Shown here: in pieces, positions 1 through 8,225 of the stretch
How the letters are laid out: every line of letters begins with the position of its first letter
Position numbering within the stretch: position 1 is the stretch's first letter
From: Solirubrobacterales bacterium
GTDB lineage: Bacteria > Actinomycetota > Thermoleophilia > Solirubrobacterales > Solirubrobacteraceae
Assembly (NCBI GenBank): GCA_025964175.1
Contig: JAOPZL010000370.1
Span: 1-36,972 of the forward strand
Direction of reading: 5' to 3'
DNA length: 36,972 bases
The notes under the pieces: generated by a model
Told to the model about the DNA's origin: nothing
Database searches by the model: none
What the model saw: only the letters and a program-made list of their open reading frames with translations
Made by a program: the position numbers and the translations under genes

Positions 1-1
1 G

Positions 2-184
2 ATCGCCGGCACGTCGACGGAGTCCGTCGCCGACGCCATCAAGTCCGGCGTCGCCCGAGCCTCCAGCACCCTGCGCGGCGTCGACTGGTTCGAGGTCACC
101 TCGATCCGCGGCCACGTGGAGGACGGCGCCGTGGCGCACTTCCAGGTGCAGCTGAAGGTGGGCTTCAAGCTCGAGGACGGCTGA
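2..184 (+). CDS. Dodecin family protein (3' end only, truncated by window edge)
   Basis: Open frame from base 2: IAGTSTESVADAIKSGVARASSTLRGVDWFEVTSIRGHVEDGAVAHFQVQLKVGFKLEDG*, typical dodecin C-terminal half. Confidence 0.85.
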   Translation: MAGTSTESVADAIKSGVARASSTLRGVDWFEVTSIRGHVEDGAVAHFQVQLKVGFKLEDG

Positions 185-248
185 AGCCCCAGGAGACGGC
201 CGCCAACGTCGCGGCAAGGCATCGGGCGGTCGTGAGGCCGCCACCAAC

Positions 249-293
249 AGAGCATGGAGTTTGTGCCGCTGAGCGGGACACATTCCATGCTCT
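249..293. other. Strong imperfect hairpin (unassigned element)
   Basis: Perfect 10-bp arms agagcatgga (249-258) / tccatgctct (284-293) enclosing a second stem tgtg-ccgc / gcgg-(ga)-caca. Confidence 0.6.
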
Positions 294-363
294 CTTGAAA
301 CCTGCCCGGCGGCGGCTCCGGCCGCGCCTTCGGCGGGGCGAGCAGGCCTCCGACCCAAGAAAC

Positions 364-396
364 GACGAAAGCCCAGTAGAGGCCCGGGCTTTCGTC
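364..396 (-). terminator. Terminator hairpin downstream of tRNA-Gly
   Basis: 11-bp perfect stem gacgaaagccc (364-374) / gggctttcgtc (386-396), just 3' of the minus-strand tRNA, followed on that strand by gtttctt. Confidence 0.75.
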
Positions 397-398
397 AG

Positions 399-469
399 AG
401 CGGGATACGGGAATCGAACCCGTCTCTCGAGCTTGGGAAGCTCGCGTTCTACCGATGAACTAATCCCGC
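399..469 (-). tRNA. tRNA-Gly (anticodon CCC)
   Basis: Reverse complement GCGGGATTAGTTCATCGGTAGAACGCGAGCTTCCCAAGCTCGAGAGACGGGTTCGATTCCCGTATCCCGCT: 7-bp acceptor stem, GGTTCGATTCC T-arm, anticodon loop TTCCCAA. Confidence 0.93.
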
Positions 470-515
470 AGTGGATGGCATCCTAGCGGCAAACCAGCGA
501 CTACCCTGAGCCGGG

Positions 516-1064
516 ATGAAGCGCTCCGCCGTTCCCCTCGTCGCGGTCCTCGCGGTGGCCGCCCTGGTCGGGCTGCTGATCTACGGAGTGGTGTCGCGGG
601 CCGAGAACAAGACGCTCGACGAGGCGGTGGGCACGGGGCAGCGGCCGTCCGCTCCGGCGCGCATGCTGCCCGTGCTCGGCCAGACCGGCAAGACCGACTC
701 GCTCGCCGCCCTCAAGGGCAAGGTCGTCGTGCTGAACTTCTGGGCCTCCTGGTGTGACCCGTGCAAGGCCGAGGCGCCTGAGCTCGAGCGCGCGCAGAAG
801 CGGCTGCAGAAGGACGGCTCCGGCACCGTGCTCGGCGTCACCTACCGCGACGCCTCCAACGACTCGCTGAAGTTCGTCAAGGACTTCGGCCTGACCTACC
901 CGTCGATCCGCGACGTCGACGGCAAGCTCGCCCAGGACTACGGGACGCGCGCGCTGCCCGAGACCTTCGTGATCGACCGTCAGGGCAAGGTCGTCGCGCT
1001 CTCGCGCGGGGAGGTCACCCAGAAGTTCCTCGATGCCGCCGTGACCGAGGCGCTGGCGAAGTGA
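516..1064 (+). CDS. TlpA/ResA-type thioredoxin-like disulfide reductase
   Basis: N-terminal TM anchor, thioredoxin motif [16 protein letters not shown], cis-Pro segment ALPETFVID. Confidence 0.9.
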   Translation: MKRSAVPLVAVLAVAALVGLLIYGVVSRAENKTLDEAVGTGQRPSAPARMLPVLGQTGKTDSLAALKGKVVVLNFWASWCDPCKAEAPELERAQKRLQKDGSGTVLGVTYRDASNDSLKFVKDFGLTYPSIRDVDGKLAQDYGTRALPETFVIDRQGKVVALSRGEVTQKFLDAAVTEALAK

Positions 1065-1546
1065 GATCCCGCCTCGCACTGCTCGTCGGCCTGCTCGCCG
1101 CCGTCACCCTCGCGCTCGCCGCGCCCGCGGCGAGCCTCGCCGTCACCCCGCGCACCTCGCTCAACGACGTCGAGGACGAGGTCATGTGCGTCTCCTGCGG
1201 CATCCCGCTGAACATCGCCGACTCCCCGCAGGCCGACCGCGAGCGCGCGTTCATCAACGACCAGATCGCGCTCGGCAAGAGCAAGGCGCAGATCAAGCAG
1301 CTGATGGTCGCCGAGTACGGCAACCGGGTCATCGCCCAGCCCAACAGCAAGGGCTTCAACATCACGAACTGGCTGATCCCGCTCGTCGTCGTCGTCGTGC
1401 TGATCGCCGGGGTCGCGATCGTGCTGCCGCGCTGGCGCCGCACGGAGATCAGCGCCGAGCTCGCCGGGGACGACCCCGCGGACGTCCCCGAGCTGGACGA
1501 CGAGGAGCGCCGCCGGATCGACGAAGACCTCGCGCGCTACCGCTGA
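1061..1546 (+). CDS. CcmH/CycL family cytochrome c-type biogenesis protein
   Basis: Signal peptide, VMCVSCGIPLNIADSPQADRERAFINDQIALGKSKAQIKQLMVAEYGNRV, C-terminal TM. ATGA-type overlap with the upstream gene. Confidence 0.85.
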   Translation: MRSRLALLVGLLAAVTLALAAPAASLAVTPRTSLNDVEDEVMCVSCGIPLNIADSPQADRERAFINDQIALGKSKAQIKQLMVAEYGNRVIAQPNSKGFNITNWLIPLVVVVVLIAGVAIVLPRWRRTEISAELAGDDPADVPELDDEERRRIDEDLARYR

Positions 1547-1548
1547 CC

Positions 1549-2307
1549 ATGGTCCTCGCGCAGTCCTCAGGGGCGGACACGACCGTCCTCGCCGCGTTCG
1601 CGGTCGGGTTCGTCTCGTTCATCTCCCCGTGCGTGCTGCCGCTGGTGCCCGGCTACCTGTCGGCGGTCAGCGGCGTCAGCATCGCCGAGCTGCGCGAGGG
1701 CGACCACAAGACGTCCCGCGTGCTGTGGCCGGCGGTCATCTTCTGCCTCTCGTTCACGTTCATGTTCGTCGCCCTGGGCATGTCGGCCACCGGGCTGGGC
1801 CAGACGCTGAACGACCACCGCGAGACGTTCGACAAGATCGCCGGCGCGCTGATCGTGCTGATGGGCGTCTTCTTCCTCGCCTCGCCGTTCATCCCGCTGC
1901 TGAACCGCGAGTGGCGCCCCGACGCGCTCATCCGCCGCGCCGGCAGCGGCGGGCCGCTGATCGCCGGCGCCGCGTTCGCGTTCGCCTGGACCCCGTGCAT
2001 CGGCCCGACGCTCTCGTCGATCCTGATCGCCGCCTCGACGAGCGACTCGGTCGGCCACGGCGGCGTCCTGCTCGCGTTCTACTCCGCCGGCCTCGCGATC
2101 CCGTTCCTGCTGACCGCGCTGGCCTTCGACCGCATGACCGGCGCGTGGCGCTGGCTGCGCGACCACTACCTGATCATCACCGCGATCTCCGGCGCGATCC
2201 TGATCATCATGGGCATCCTGATCTACACCCAGGAGCTCACCCGCCTGAACACCGACGCCCAGAAGCTGCTCGGGCACCTCGGGCTGGACTTCATCTACTC
2301 GCTCTAG
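1549..2307 (+). CDS. CcdA-family cytochrome c biogenesis transmembrane protein
   Basis: MVLAQSSGADTTVLAAFAVGFVSFISPCVLPLVPGYLSAVSG... and FAFAWTPCIGPTLSSIL: paired Cys motifs and six-TM pattern of CcdA/DsbD. Confidence 0.92.
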   Translation: MVLAQSSGADTTVLAAFAVGFVSFISPCVLPLVPGYLSAVSGVSIAELREGDHKTSRVLWPAVIFCLSFTFMFVALGMSATGLGQTLNDHRETFDKIAGALIVLMGVFFLASPFIPLLNREWRPDALIRRAGSGGPLIAGAAFAFAWTPCIGPTLSSILIAASTSDSVGHGGVLLAFYSAGLAIPFLLTALAFDRMTGAWRWLRDHYLIITAISGAILIIMGILIYTQELTRLNTDAQKLLGHLGLDFIYSL

Positions 2308-2323
2308 CCGGGCGAGCCCGCCC

Positions 2324-3910
2324 TCACATCGAGTGCGGGGCGTCGACCCCGAGCAGGTCCAGCGCCCGCGCGATCGTGCGCTGGGCGGTGATCGAGAGAG
2401 CCACCCGGAAGTCCTCCACCTCGGAGCCGACGACGCGGCAGTCGCGGTAGAAGGCGGTGAACTCCTGCGCGAGCTCGAGCGCGTAGGTGGCGATGCGGTG
2501 CGGGGCGCGACGGTCGGAGGCCTCCGCCACCTCGGCCGGGAAGGCCAGCAGCTTCATGATCAGCGCGCGCTCGCCGGACTCCAGCGGCAGCGAGCGGTCG
2601 GCGAACCCGGCGTCGGCCTGCGTGCGCCCCGCCTTGTCGAGCACCGCCTGGATGCGTGCGTGGGCGTACTGCACGTAGTACACGGGGTTCTCGGCCGTCT
2701 TGCGCGAGGCGAGGTCGAGATCGAGCTCGATCGTCGTGTCGTGCGAGCGCTGCAGCAGGTACCAGCGCGTCGCGTCGACGCCGATCTCCTCCACGAGGTC
2801 GTCGAGCGTGACGATGTTGCCCGCGCGCTTGCTCATCTTGCCCTTGGGCAGGTTGACGAACTGCATGATCAGCAGCTCGAGCGTCTCCGGGTCCCCGCCG
2901 AGCGCCGCGTACGCCGCCTTCATCCGCTGGATGTAGCCGTGGTGGTCGGCGCCCCAGACGTCGACGAGCCGGTCGAAGCCGCGCTCGCGCTTGTCCTGGT
3001 GGTAGGCGATGTCGGAGGCGAAGTAGGTGTGCTCGCCGGTGGAGCGCACCAGCACGCGGTCCTTGTCGTCGCCGAAGTCGGTCGTGCGGCACCACAACGC
3101 GCCCTCGTGGCGGTACGTGTTGCCCTGGGCCTCGAGCACGGAGAACGCGTGCTCGACCTTCTCGGGGTGCAGCGAGCGCTCCGAGAACCAGACGTCCGTC
3201 GAGACGCGGAAGTGGGCCAGCGACGCCTTCGTCCGCGCCACCATCTCGTCGACCGCGCGGCGGCCCACCTCGTCGAGGGAGATCTCGCCGTCGTCCAGGC
3301 CGACGAGCTCCTTGACGTAGTCGCCCTGGTAGCCGCCCTCGGGGATCTCCTCGCCGAGGCGGCGCGCGCGGATCGACTCCGCGAAGCGCCGCACCTGGGA
3401 GCCGAAGTCGTTGACGTAGAACTCGCGCTCGACCTCGTGACCGTGGAAGGCGAGGATCCGGCTGAGCGCGTCGCCGTAGGCGGCGTTGCGCGCGTGGCCG
3501 ATGTGCATCGGGCCGGTCGGGTTGGCCGAGACGAACTCGACGTCGACCTTCTCGACCGCCGTCGCCCCGCCCCCGCCCCACTCCGGGCCCGCGTCGATCA
3601 CGTGGCGCAGCGCCTCCACGAACCAGGCGTCGCCGAGGAACAGGTTCAGGAAGCCGGGGCCCGCGACCTCGACGCGCGTCAGCTGCTCGCCGAGGCGGCC
3701 GCTGAGCTCGTCGCCGAGGCGGCCGGCGACGTCGCGCGGCGACGCCTTGAGCAGCGGCGCGAGCAGCATCGCCGCGTTCGTCGAGAGGTCGCCGAAGTCG
3801 GCCTGCTTGGGCCGCTCCAGCGTCGGCGACGATCGCGGCGGCGCGTCGGCCAGCGTCGTGGCGGCCTCGAGCACGGCGGCGTGGAGATCGGAGAGCGGAC
3901 CGTTGGACAT
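2324..3910 (-). CDS. argS: Arginine--tRNA ligase
   Basis: NPTGPMHIGHARNAAYGDALSRIL (HIGH), GKMSKRAGNIVTLDDL (KMSK), C-terminal DALR domain. Confidence 0.97.
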   Translation of the reverse strand: MSNGPLSDLHAAVLEAATTLADAPPRSSPTLERPKQADFGDLSTNAAMLLAPLLKASPRDVAGRLGDELSGRLGEQLTRVEVAGPGFLNLFLGDAWFVEALRHVIDAGPEWGGGGATAVEKVDVEFVSANPTGPMHIGHARNAAYGDALSRILAFHGHEVEREFYVNDFGSQVRRFAESIRARRLGEEIPEGGYQGDYVKELVGLDDGEISLDEVGRRAVDEMVARTKASLAHFRVSTDVWFSERSLHPEKVEHAFSVLEAQGNTYRHEGALWCRTTDFGDDKDRVLVRSTGEHTYFASDIAYHQDKRERGFDRLVDVWGADHHGYIQRMKAAYAALGGDPETLELLIMQFVNLPKGKMSKRAGNIVTLDDLVEEIGVDATRWYLLQRSHDTTIELDLDLASRKTAENPVYYVQYAHARIQAVLDKAGRTQADAGFADRSLPLESGERALIMKLLAFPAEVAEASDRRAPHRIATYALELAQEFTAFYRDCRVVGSEVEDFRVALSITAQRTIARALDLLGVDAPHSM

Positions 3911-3914
3911 GTGC

Positions 3915-4322
3915 CTACAGATGGTATGGCTCGTTGGCGAGGATCTTGTGCCCGCGCAGCAGCTGCTCGAGCAGCACCACGCGGGCGAGCTGGTGGGGCA
4001 GCGTCATCGGCCCCAGCGAGAAGCGGTGGTCGACCCCGTCGAGCTCCAGGCCGACCGGTCCGCCGATCACGAAGCACAGGTCGCGCCCGGATTGACGGCG
4101 GTCCTCGAGGAAGCGGCTGAACGCCATCGAGTCGAAGACCTCGCCTTCGCGATGCAGCAGCGAGACGAACGCGCGCTCCGGGATCCGCTTGGCGACCCGC
4201 TCGTCCTCGCGCACCTCGATCAGCTCCAGACGGGCGTGACGAGCCAGCAGTTTCTTGTAGTGCTGGACGTCATCCACGTATGGAGGGCGCAGCCGCCCGA
4301 CGGAAACGACGATGAGCCTCAC
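3915..4322 (-). CDS. rlmH: 23S rRNA (pseudouridine1915-N3)-methyltransferase RlmH
   Basis: SPOUT fold signature FVIGGPVGLELDGVDHRFSLGPMTLPHQLARVVLLEQLLRGHKILANEPYH. GTG start at 4322 (VRLIVVSVG) preferred over the track's 4343. Confidence 0.93.
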   Translation of the reverse strand: MRLIVVSVGRLRPPYVDDVQHYKKLLARHARLELIEVREDERVAKRIPERAFVSLLHREGEVFDSMAFSRFLEDRRQSGRDLCFVIGGPVGLELDGVDHRFSLGPMTLPHQLARVVLLEQLLRGHKILANEPYHL

Positions 4323-4341
4323 GACGTGGGATGCTAAGGCC
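4323..4341. promoter_or_regulatory. Divergent promoter region of rlmH / DUF3467 gene with overlapping -10 elements
   Basis: Minus strand TAGCAT (4336-4331) lies 8 nt before GTG 4322; plus strand GATGCT (4330-4335) lies 6 nt before ATG 4342. Confidence 0.45.
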
Positions 4342-4647
4342 ATGGCAGGAGACGACCAGGGCCCTCAGCGGCACATCAACATCCAGTTCTCCCCGGAGAT
4401 CATGGCGGGTGTCTACTCGAACTTCGCGAACGTCAGTCACTCCGACTACGAGTTCACGATCACGTTCGCTCGCGTCGACCACGAGGTCGAGGACGACGAG
4501 ATCCCCGGCGTGGTCGTCTCGCGGGTGAACCTCTCTCCGCGCTTCATGCGCGAGCTGATCGACGCGATGGAGGACAACTACTCCAAGTGGCAGACCCGAG
4601 AGGGGATCAAGAACCTCCCGGAGTTCGGCGGGGAGCAGCCGACCTAG
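4342..4647 (+). CDS. DUF3467 domain-containing protein
   Basis: RHINIQFSPEIMAGVYSNFANVSHSDYEFTITFARVDHE...VSRVNLSPRFMRELIDAMEDNYSKW matches the short DUF3467 pattern. Confidence 0.8.
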   Translation: MAGDDQGPQRHINIQFSPEIMAGVYSNFANVSHSDYEFTITFARVDHEVEDDEIPGVVVSRVNLSPRFMRELIDAMEDNYSKWQTREGIKNLPEFGGEQPT

Positions 4648-4701
4648 AGCGGTTGTCGACGGCGCTCAACCGTGCCGTCGCGGAGGCCGATATGAGGGGG
4701 G

Positions 4702-6891
4702 ATGGCTTCCTTCCCCCGGTCCGTGCGAGCGCTCCTCGCATTCGCGGCGTTGCTGCTGGCGGCGCAGGTCCTGCGTGCCGCGGGGATCCTCCCGGGCCCC
4801 GACTGGCTGTACGACGACGTGCTCCCGACGGTGGTGCCGCTGATCGCCGCCGCGATCGCCGCCGTCGCCGCGTCGCGCCGCCGGCGCAGCATCCTGATCG
4901 CGGTCGGCATCGCCGGGTGGGCGACGGCGAACCTCCTGTGGACCTTCGCCTTGGGGCGCACGAGCGCCTTCCTGGCGCTCATCCTCTTCCTGCCGCTGTA
5001 CGGCATGGTCCTCGCCACGGTCGTCCTCGACGTCCTGGAGCGGGTTCCGCGGTTGGGGCGCGACGGCGCGATCGACCTCCTCGGGGGCATGCTCGCGGTC
5101 GCCGCACTGGGATTCGGGTTGATGTTCCCGCTTGCCCCGCACGCCACGGCGACGGAGCTCACGTTCCCCGTCTTCGGCGTCGTCGGGCTGGCGCTGGTCG
5201 TCGGCGCGTTCGCGGCCGTCGGGTGGTCGCGCCAGCCGGACTGGCTGGCCGCGGTGGCCGGGTTCGCCGCGATGTCCGCCGGCGACCTCCTGTGGGCCGT
5301 CGACGATGACTCCAGCTGGCCCACGTCCCTCTGCACGACGCTCTGGTCCCTGGGTCTCGTCGCCATGGCCCTGATGCCGTGGCTGACCGACCGGCGCCCG
5401 GTTCGCCACTTCGCCGGGCTGACCTGGCCGTTCACCCTCTTCCTCGCCTGCGTCGCCCTGCTCGTGGCCGGTGACGTCACCCACGTCGCGCCGATCGCCC
5501 TGGCCTTCGCCGTCGCCTCGGTCCTCGTCACGACCTACCGCACCGTCCACACCTTCCGGGCGATGCGCCAGCTGCCGGAGACGCGGCGCCAGGCGCTGAC
5601 CGACGAGCTCACGGGGCTGACGAACCGCCGCAGCTTCCTGGACGCCACGGCGCGCCAGCTCTCCGAGCACCCGTTCGCGTCGGCCGCGGTCCTGATGCTC
5701 GACCTCGATCGCTTCAAGGAGCTCAACGACACCATGGGCCACGCGGCCGGCGACCGGCTGCTGGCCGAGCTCGGCCCGCGCCTGTCCTCCGGGCTGCGTC
5801 CCGGCGACACGCTGGCCCGCCTGGGCGGCGACGAGTTCGCCGTCCTGTGCCCGGGCGCCGACCCCGCCGGTGCGCGCCGGGTCGCGCGGCGGCTGCAGGA
5901 CGCGCTGGAGCAGCCGTTCGCCATCGGCGACCTGCTGATCCACGTCGACGCGTCGGTGGGGATCGCCGCCTACCCGCGCGACGGCGGCAGCGTCGAGGAG
6001 CTGCTGCAGCGCGCCGACGTCGCGATGTACCAGGCCAAGGGCGGCGGGACCGAGGTCGAGACCTACGACGCGTCGCGCGACGAGCACTCGCGCGACAAGC
6101 TCGCGCTGGCCGGCGAGCTGCGCCGCGCGCTGGACCGCGGCGACGGCCTCGAGCTGCACTACCAGCCGCAGGCCGACCTGCGCACGGACCGCGTGCTGGC
6201 GGTCGAGGCGCTCGTGCGCTGGCGCCACCCCGAGCGCGGGCTGCTGCCGCCGGGCGTGTTCCTCCCCGTCGCGGAGTCCGCGGGCCTGATGCGGCGCCTC
6301 GGCCGCGAGGTGCTGCGCCGGGCGATCGCCCAGGCCGCCGCCTGGCAGCGCAGCGGCGCCGGCGTCCCGGTCGCCGTCAACCTCGCCACCGCCGACCTCG
6401 TCGACGGCGGGCTGGCCACCGAGATCGCCCAGCTGCTGGACAACCACGAGCTCGACGGCTCCTGGCTGAAGCTCGAGATCACCGAGAACACGGTCATGGC
6501 CCAGCCCGAGCGCGTCACGGAGACGCTGGGGCAGCTGCGCTCGCTCGGCTGCCGCGTCTCGCTGGACGACTTCGGGACCGGCCACGCGTCGCTGGAGCAC
6601 CTGATGCGCCTGCCCGTCGACGAGCTGAAGATCGACCGGTCGTTCGTGACCGGGCTCGACGTCGACGATGCCGCGTCGCTGGCCCTCGTGCGGGCGCTGG
6701 CCCTGCTCGGGCGCGACCTGCACCTGACGGTCGTGGCCGAGGGCGTGGAGACCCCGCGGGCGTGGGGCCACCTGGTCGCCAGCGGGTGCGCGGTCGCCCA
6801 GGGCTTCCTGCTCGCCCGCCCCCTCCCAGCCCCCGAGTTGGAGGCCTGGCTGGCCTCGCGCCGGTCGGCGTGGGAGGAAGAAGCGGCCTGA
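4702..6891 (+). CDS. Membrane-anchored GGDEF-EAL cyclic-di-GMP turnover protein
   Basis: Several N-terminal TM helices; GGDEF domain with RPGDTLARLGGDEFAVL (intact I-site RxxD); EAL domain with EALVRWRHP, EITENTVM, LDDFGTGHASL, ELKIDRSFV, VVAEGVET, QGFLLARPLP. Confidence 0.95.
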   Translation: MASFPRSVRALLAFAALLLAAQVLRAAGILPGPDWLYDDVLPTVVPLIAAAIAAVAASRRRRSILIAVGIAGWATANLLWTFALGRTSAFLALILFLPLYGMVLATVVLDVLERVPRLGRDGAIDLLGGMLAVAALGFGLMFPLAPHATATELTFPVFGVVGLALVVGAFAAVGWSRQPDWLAAVAGFAAMSAGDLLWAVDDDSSWPTSLCTTLWSLGLVAMALMPWLTDRRPVRHFAGLTWPFTLFLACVALLVAGDVTHVAPIALAFAVASVLVTTYRTVHTFRAMRQLPETRRQALTDELTGLTNRRSFLDATARQLSEHPFASAAVLMLDLDRFKELNDTMGHAAGDRLLAELGPRLSSGLRPGDTLARLGGDEFAVLCPGADPAGARRVARRLQDALEQPFAIGDLLIHVDASVGIAAYPRDGGSVEELLQRADVAMYQAKGGGTEVETYDASRDEHSRDKLALAGELRRALDRGDGLELHYQPQADLRTDRVLAVEALVRWRHPERGLLPPGVFLPVAESAGLMRRLGREVLRRAIAQAAAWQRSGAGVPVAVNLATADLVDGGLATEIAQLLDNHELDGSWLKLEITENTVMAQPERVTETLGQLRSLGCRVSLDDFGTGHASLEHLMRLPVDELKIDRSFVTGLDVDDAASLALVRALALLGRDLHLTVVAEGVETPRAWGHLVASGCAVAQGFLLARPLPAPELEAWLASRRSAWEEEAA

Positions 6892-6915
6892 CGCGCGAAG
6901 ATGGAGGGCGTTCCC

Positions 6916-7647
6916 ATGCAGATCGCCCTCGTCTCCGACGTCCACGGCAACCGCCACGCCTTCAACGCGGTCCTCGACGACATCGCCACCACCGATGCCG
7001 CGGAGATCTGGTGCCTGGGCGACCTCGTCGGCTACGGCGCCGAGCCCGACGCCTGCGTCGAGCTCGCCCGCGACAACACCACGATCTGCCTGGCCGGCAA
7101 CCACGACCTCGCGGTGACCGGCGCGCTGTCGCTGGAGGAGTTCTCGCGCGGCGCGGAGATCGCGGCGCGGTGGACCCGCGACGTCATGGAGGAGGACAAC
7201 ATCGCCTGGCTGCGGCGGCTGCTGCCCCTGGACGTGGACCGCTCCGTCGGCCTCTACCACGCCTCGCCGCGGGATCCGATCTGGGAGTACGTCCTCTCCG
7301 CGCTGCTGGCCGAGCTCTGCCTCGACGTGCAGAGCCACCGCATCTGCATCGTCGGCCACTCCCACGTCGCGCTCTCGTTCGTGCGCCGGGAAGGCGAGCT
7401 GGCCACCGGCGAGCCGCGCCGCGCCGGCGACGAGCTCGACCTCTCCCAGGGCGAGTGGCTGCTGAACCCCGGGTCGGTCGGGCAGCCCCGCGACACCGAT
7501 CCGCGCGCTGCGTGGCTGCTGCTCGACCTGGATAGGCGCAACGGGGCGTGGCGGCGCGTGAAGTACGACGTCAAGGGCGCGCAGGCGGCCATCCGCGCGG
7601 CCCGTCTCCCCGACTCCCTGGCCGAGCGGCTCAGCTACGGTCAGTGA
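6916..7647 (+). CDS. Calcineurin-like metallophosphoesterase family protein
   Basis: MQIALVSDVHGNRHAFNAVL, WCLGDLVGYGAEP, CLAGNHDLAV, VGHSHVAL, LLNPGSVGQPRD; GGAGGG RBS upstream. Confidence 0.92.
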   Translation: MQIALVSDVHGNRHAFNAVLDDIATTDAAEIWCLGDLVGYGAEPDACVELARDNTTICLAGNHDLAVTGALSLEEFSRGAEIAARWTRDVMEEDNIAWLRRLLPLDVDRSVGLYHASPRDPIWEYVLSALLAELCLDVQSHRICIVGHSHVALSFVRREGELATGEPRRAGDELDLSQGEWLLNPGSVGQPRDTDPRAAWLLLDLDRRNGAWRRVKYDVKGAQAAIRAARLPDSLAERLSYGQ

Positions 7648-8225
7648 TCGTGCGCCGGTTGCTGCCACCGCTCCTCGCCCTGCTGCTCGGCGTCTCCTGC
7701 GCGTTCCTCGTGGCGTGCGGTGGGGCGAACTCGGCCGGCCTGATCCCCGCCAACCAGGCCTCCTCGATGACCAGTCAGCTCGACAAGATCGATGCCGCGG
7801 TGCGTCGCGGACGCTGCGCCGGAGTCGACAAGCAGGTGGCGACGCTCCAGAGCCAGGTCAACGCCCTCTCGCGCAAGGTCAACGCCCAGCTGCGCTCGCA
7901 GCTGCAGAAGGGCGTCCAGAACCTCAACGACATCGCCTTCGCCCAGTGCTCGGACAACGCGCAGGCGACGCAGACGACGCAGACGCAGACCCAGACGACG
8001 CCGACCCAGACGACCCAGACCGAGACGGTGACGACGCAGACCCAGACGGTCACCACGCCCCCGGAGACGACCCAGACCGTGCCCCCGGAGACACAGACGA
8101 CGACGATCCCGCCGACGACGACCCCGCCGACGCCCGACACCGGAGGCGGTGTCGGGATCCCCGACAACGGCACCGGCGGCACGGACACGAGCGGCGGCGC
8201 GGGCGGCGCCACCCCCATCCCATGA
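7644..8225 (+). CDS. Predicted lipoprotein with Thr/Gln/Pro-rich C-terminal tail
   Basis: GTG start; lipobox FLVAC-GG; helical middle; low-complexity TQTTQTQTQTTPTQTTQTETVTTQ... tail. Starts overlapping the stop of the upstream gene. Confidence 0.75.
   Translation: MIVRRLLPPLLALLLGVSCAFLVACGGANSAGLIPANQASSMTSQLDKIDAAVRRGRCAGVDKQVATLQSQVNALSRKVNAQLRSQLQKGVQNLNDIAFAQCSDNAQATQTTQTQTQTTPTQTTQTETVTTQTQTVTTPPETTQTVPPETQTTTIPPTTTPPTPDTGGGVGIPDNGTGGTDTSGGAGGATPIP
7966..8140 (+). repeat. Low-complexity CAGACGACG-like repeat tract encoding the TQ/TP-rich tail
   Basis: Repeated cagacgacg/cagacccagacg units visible directly in the sequence. Confidence 0.8.

Noticed and set aside
1385-1402. gtcgtcgtcgtcgtcgtg microsatellite
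   Set aside because: Explained by the poly-Val stretch of the CcmH transmembrane helix.
2333-4120. 595-aa plus-strand ORF
   Set aside because: Shadow frame of argS and rlmH.
4666-7668. 1000-aa minus-strand ORF opposite GGDEF-EAL and phosphoesterase genes
   Set aside because: High-GC shadow frame: low-complexity R/G/V/Q/D-rich translation with no domains, fully antisense to two clear genes.
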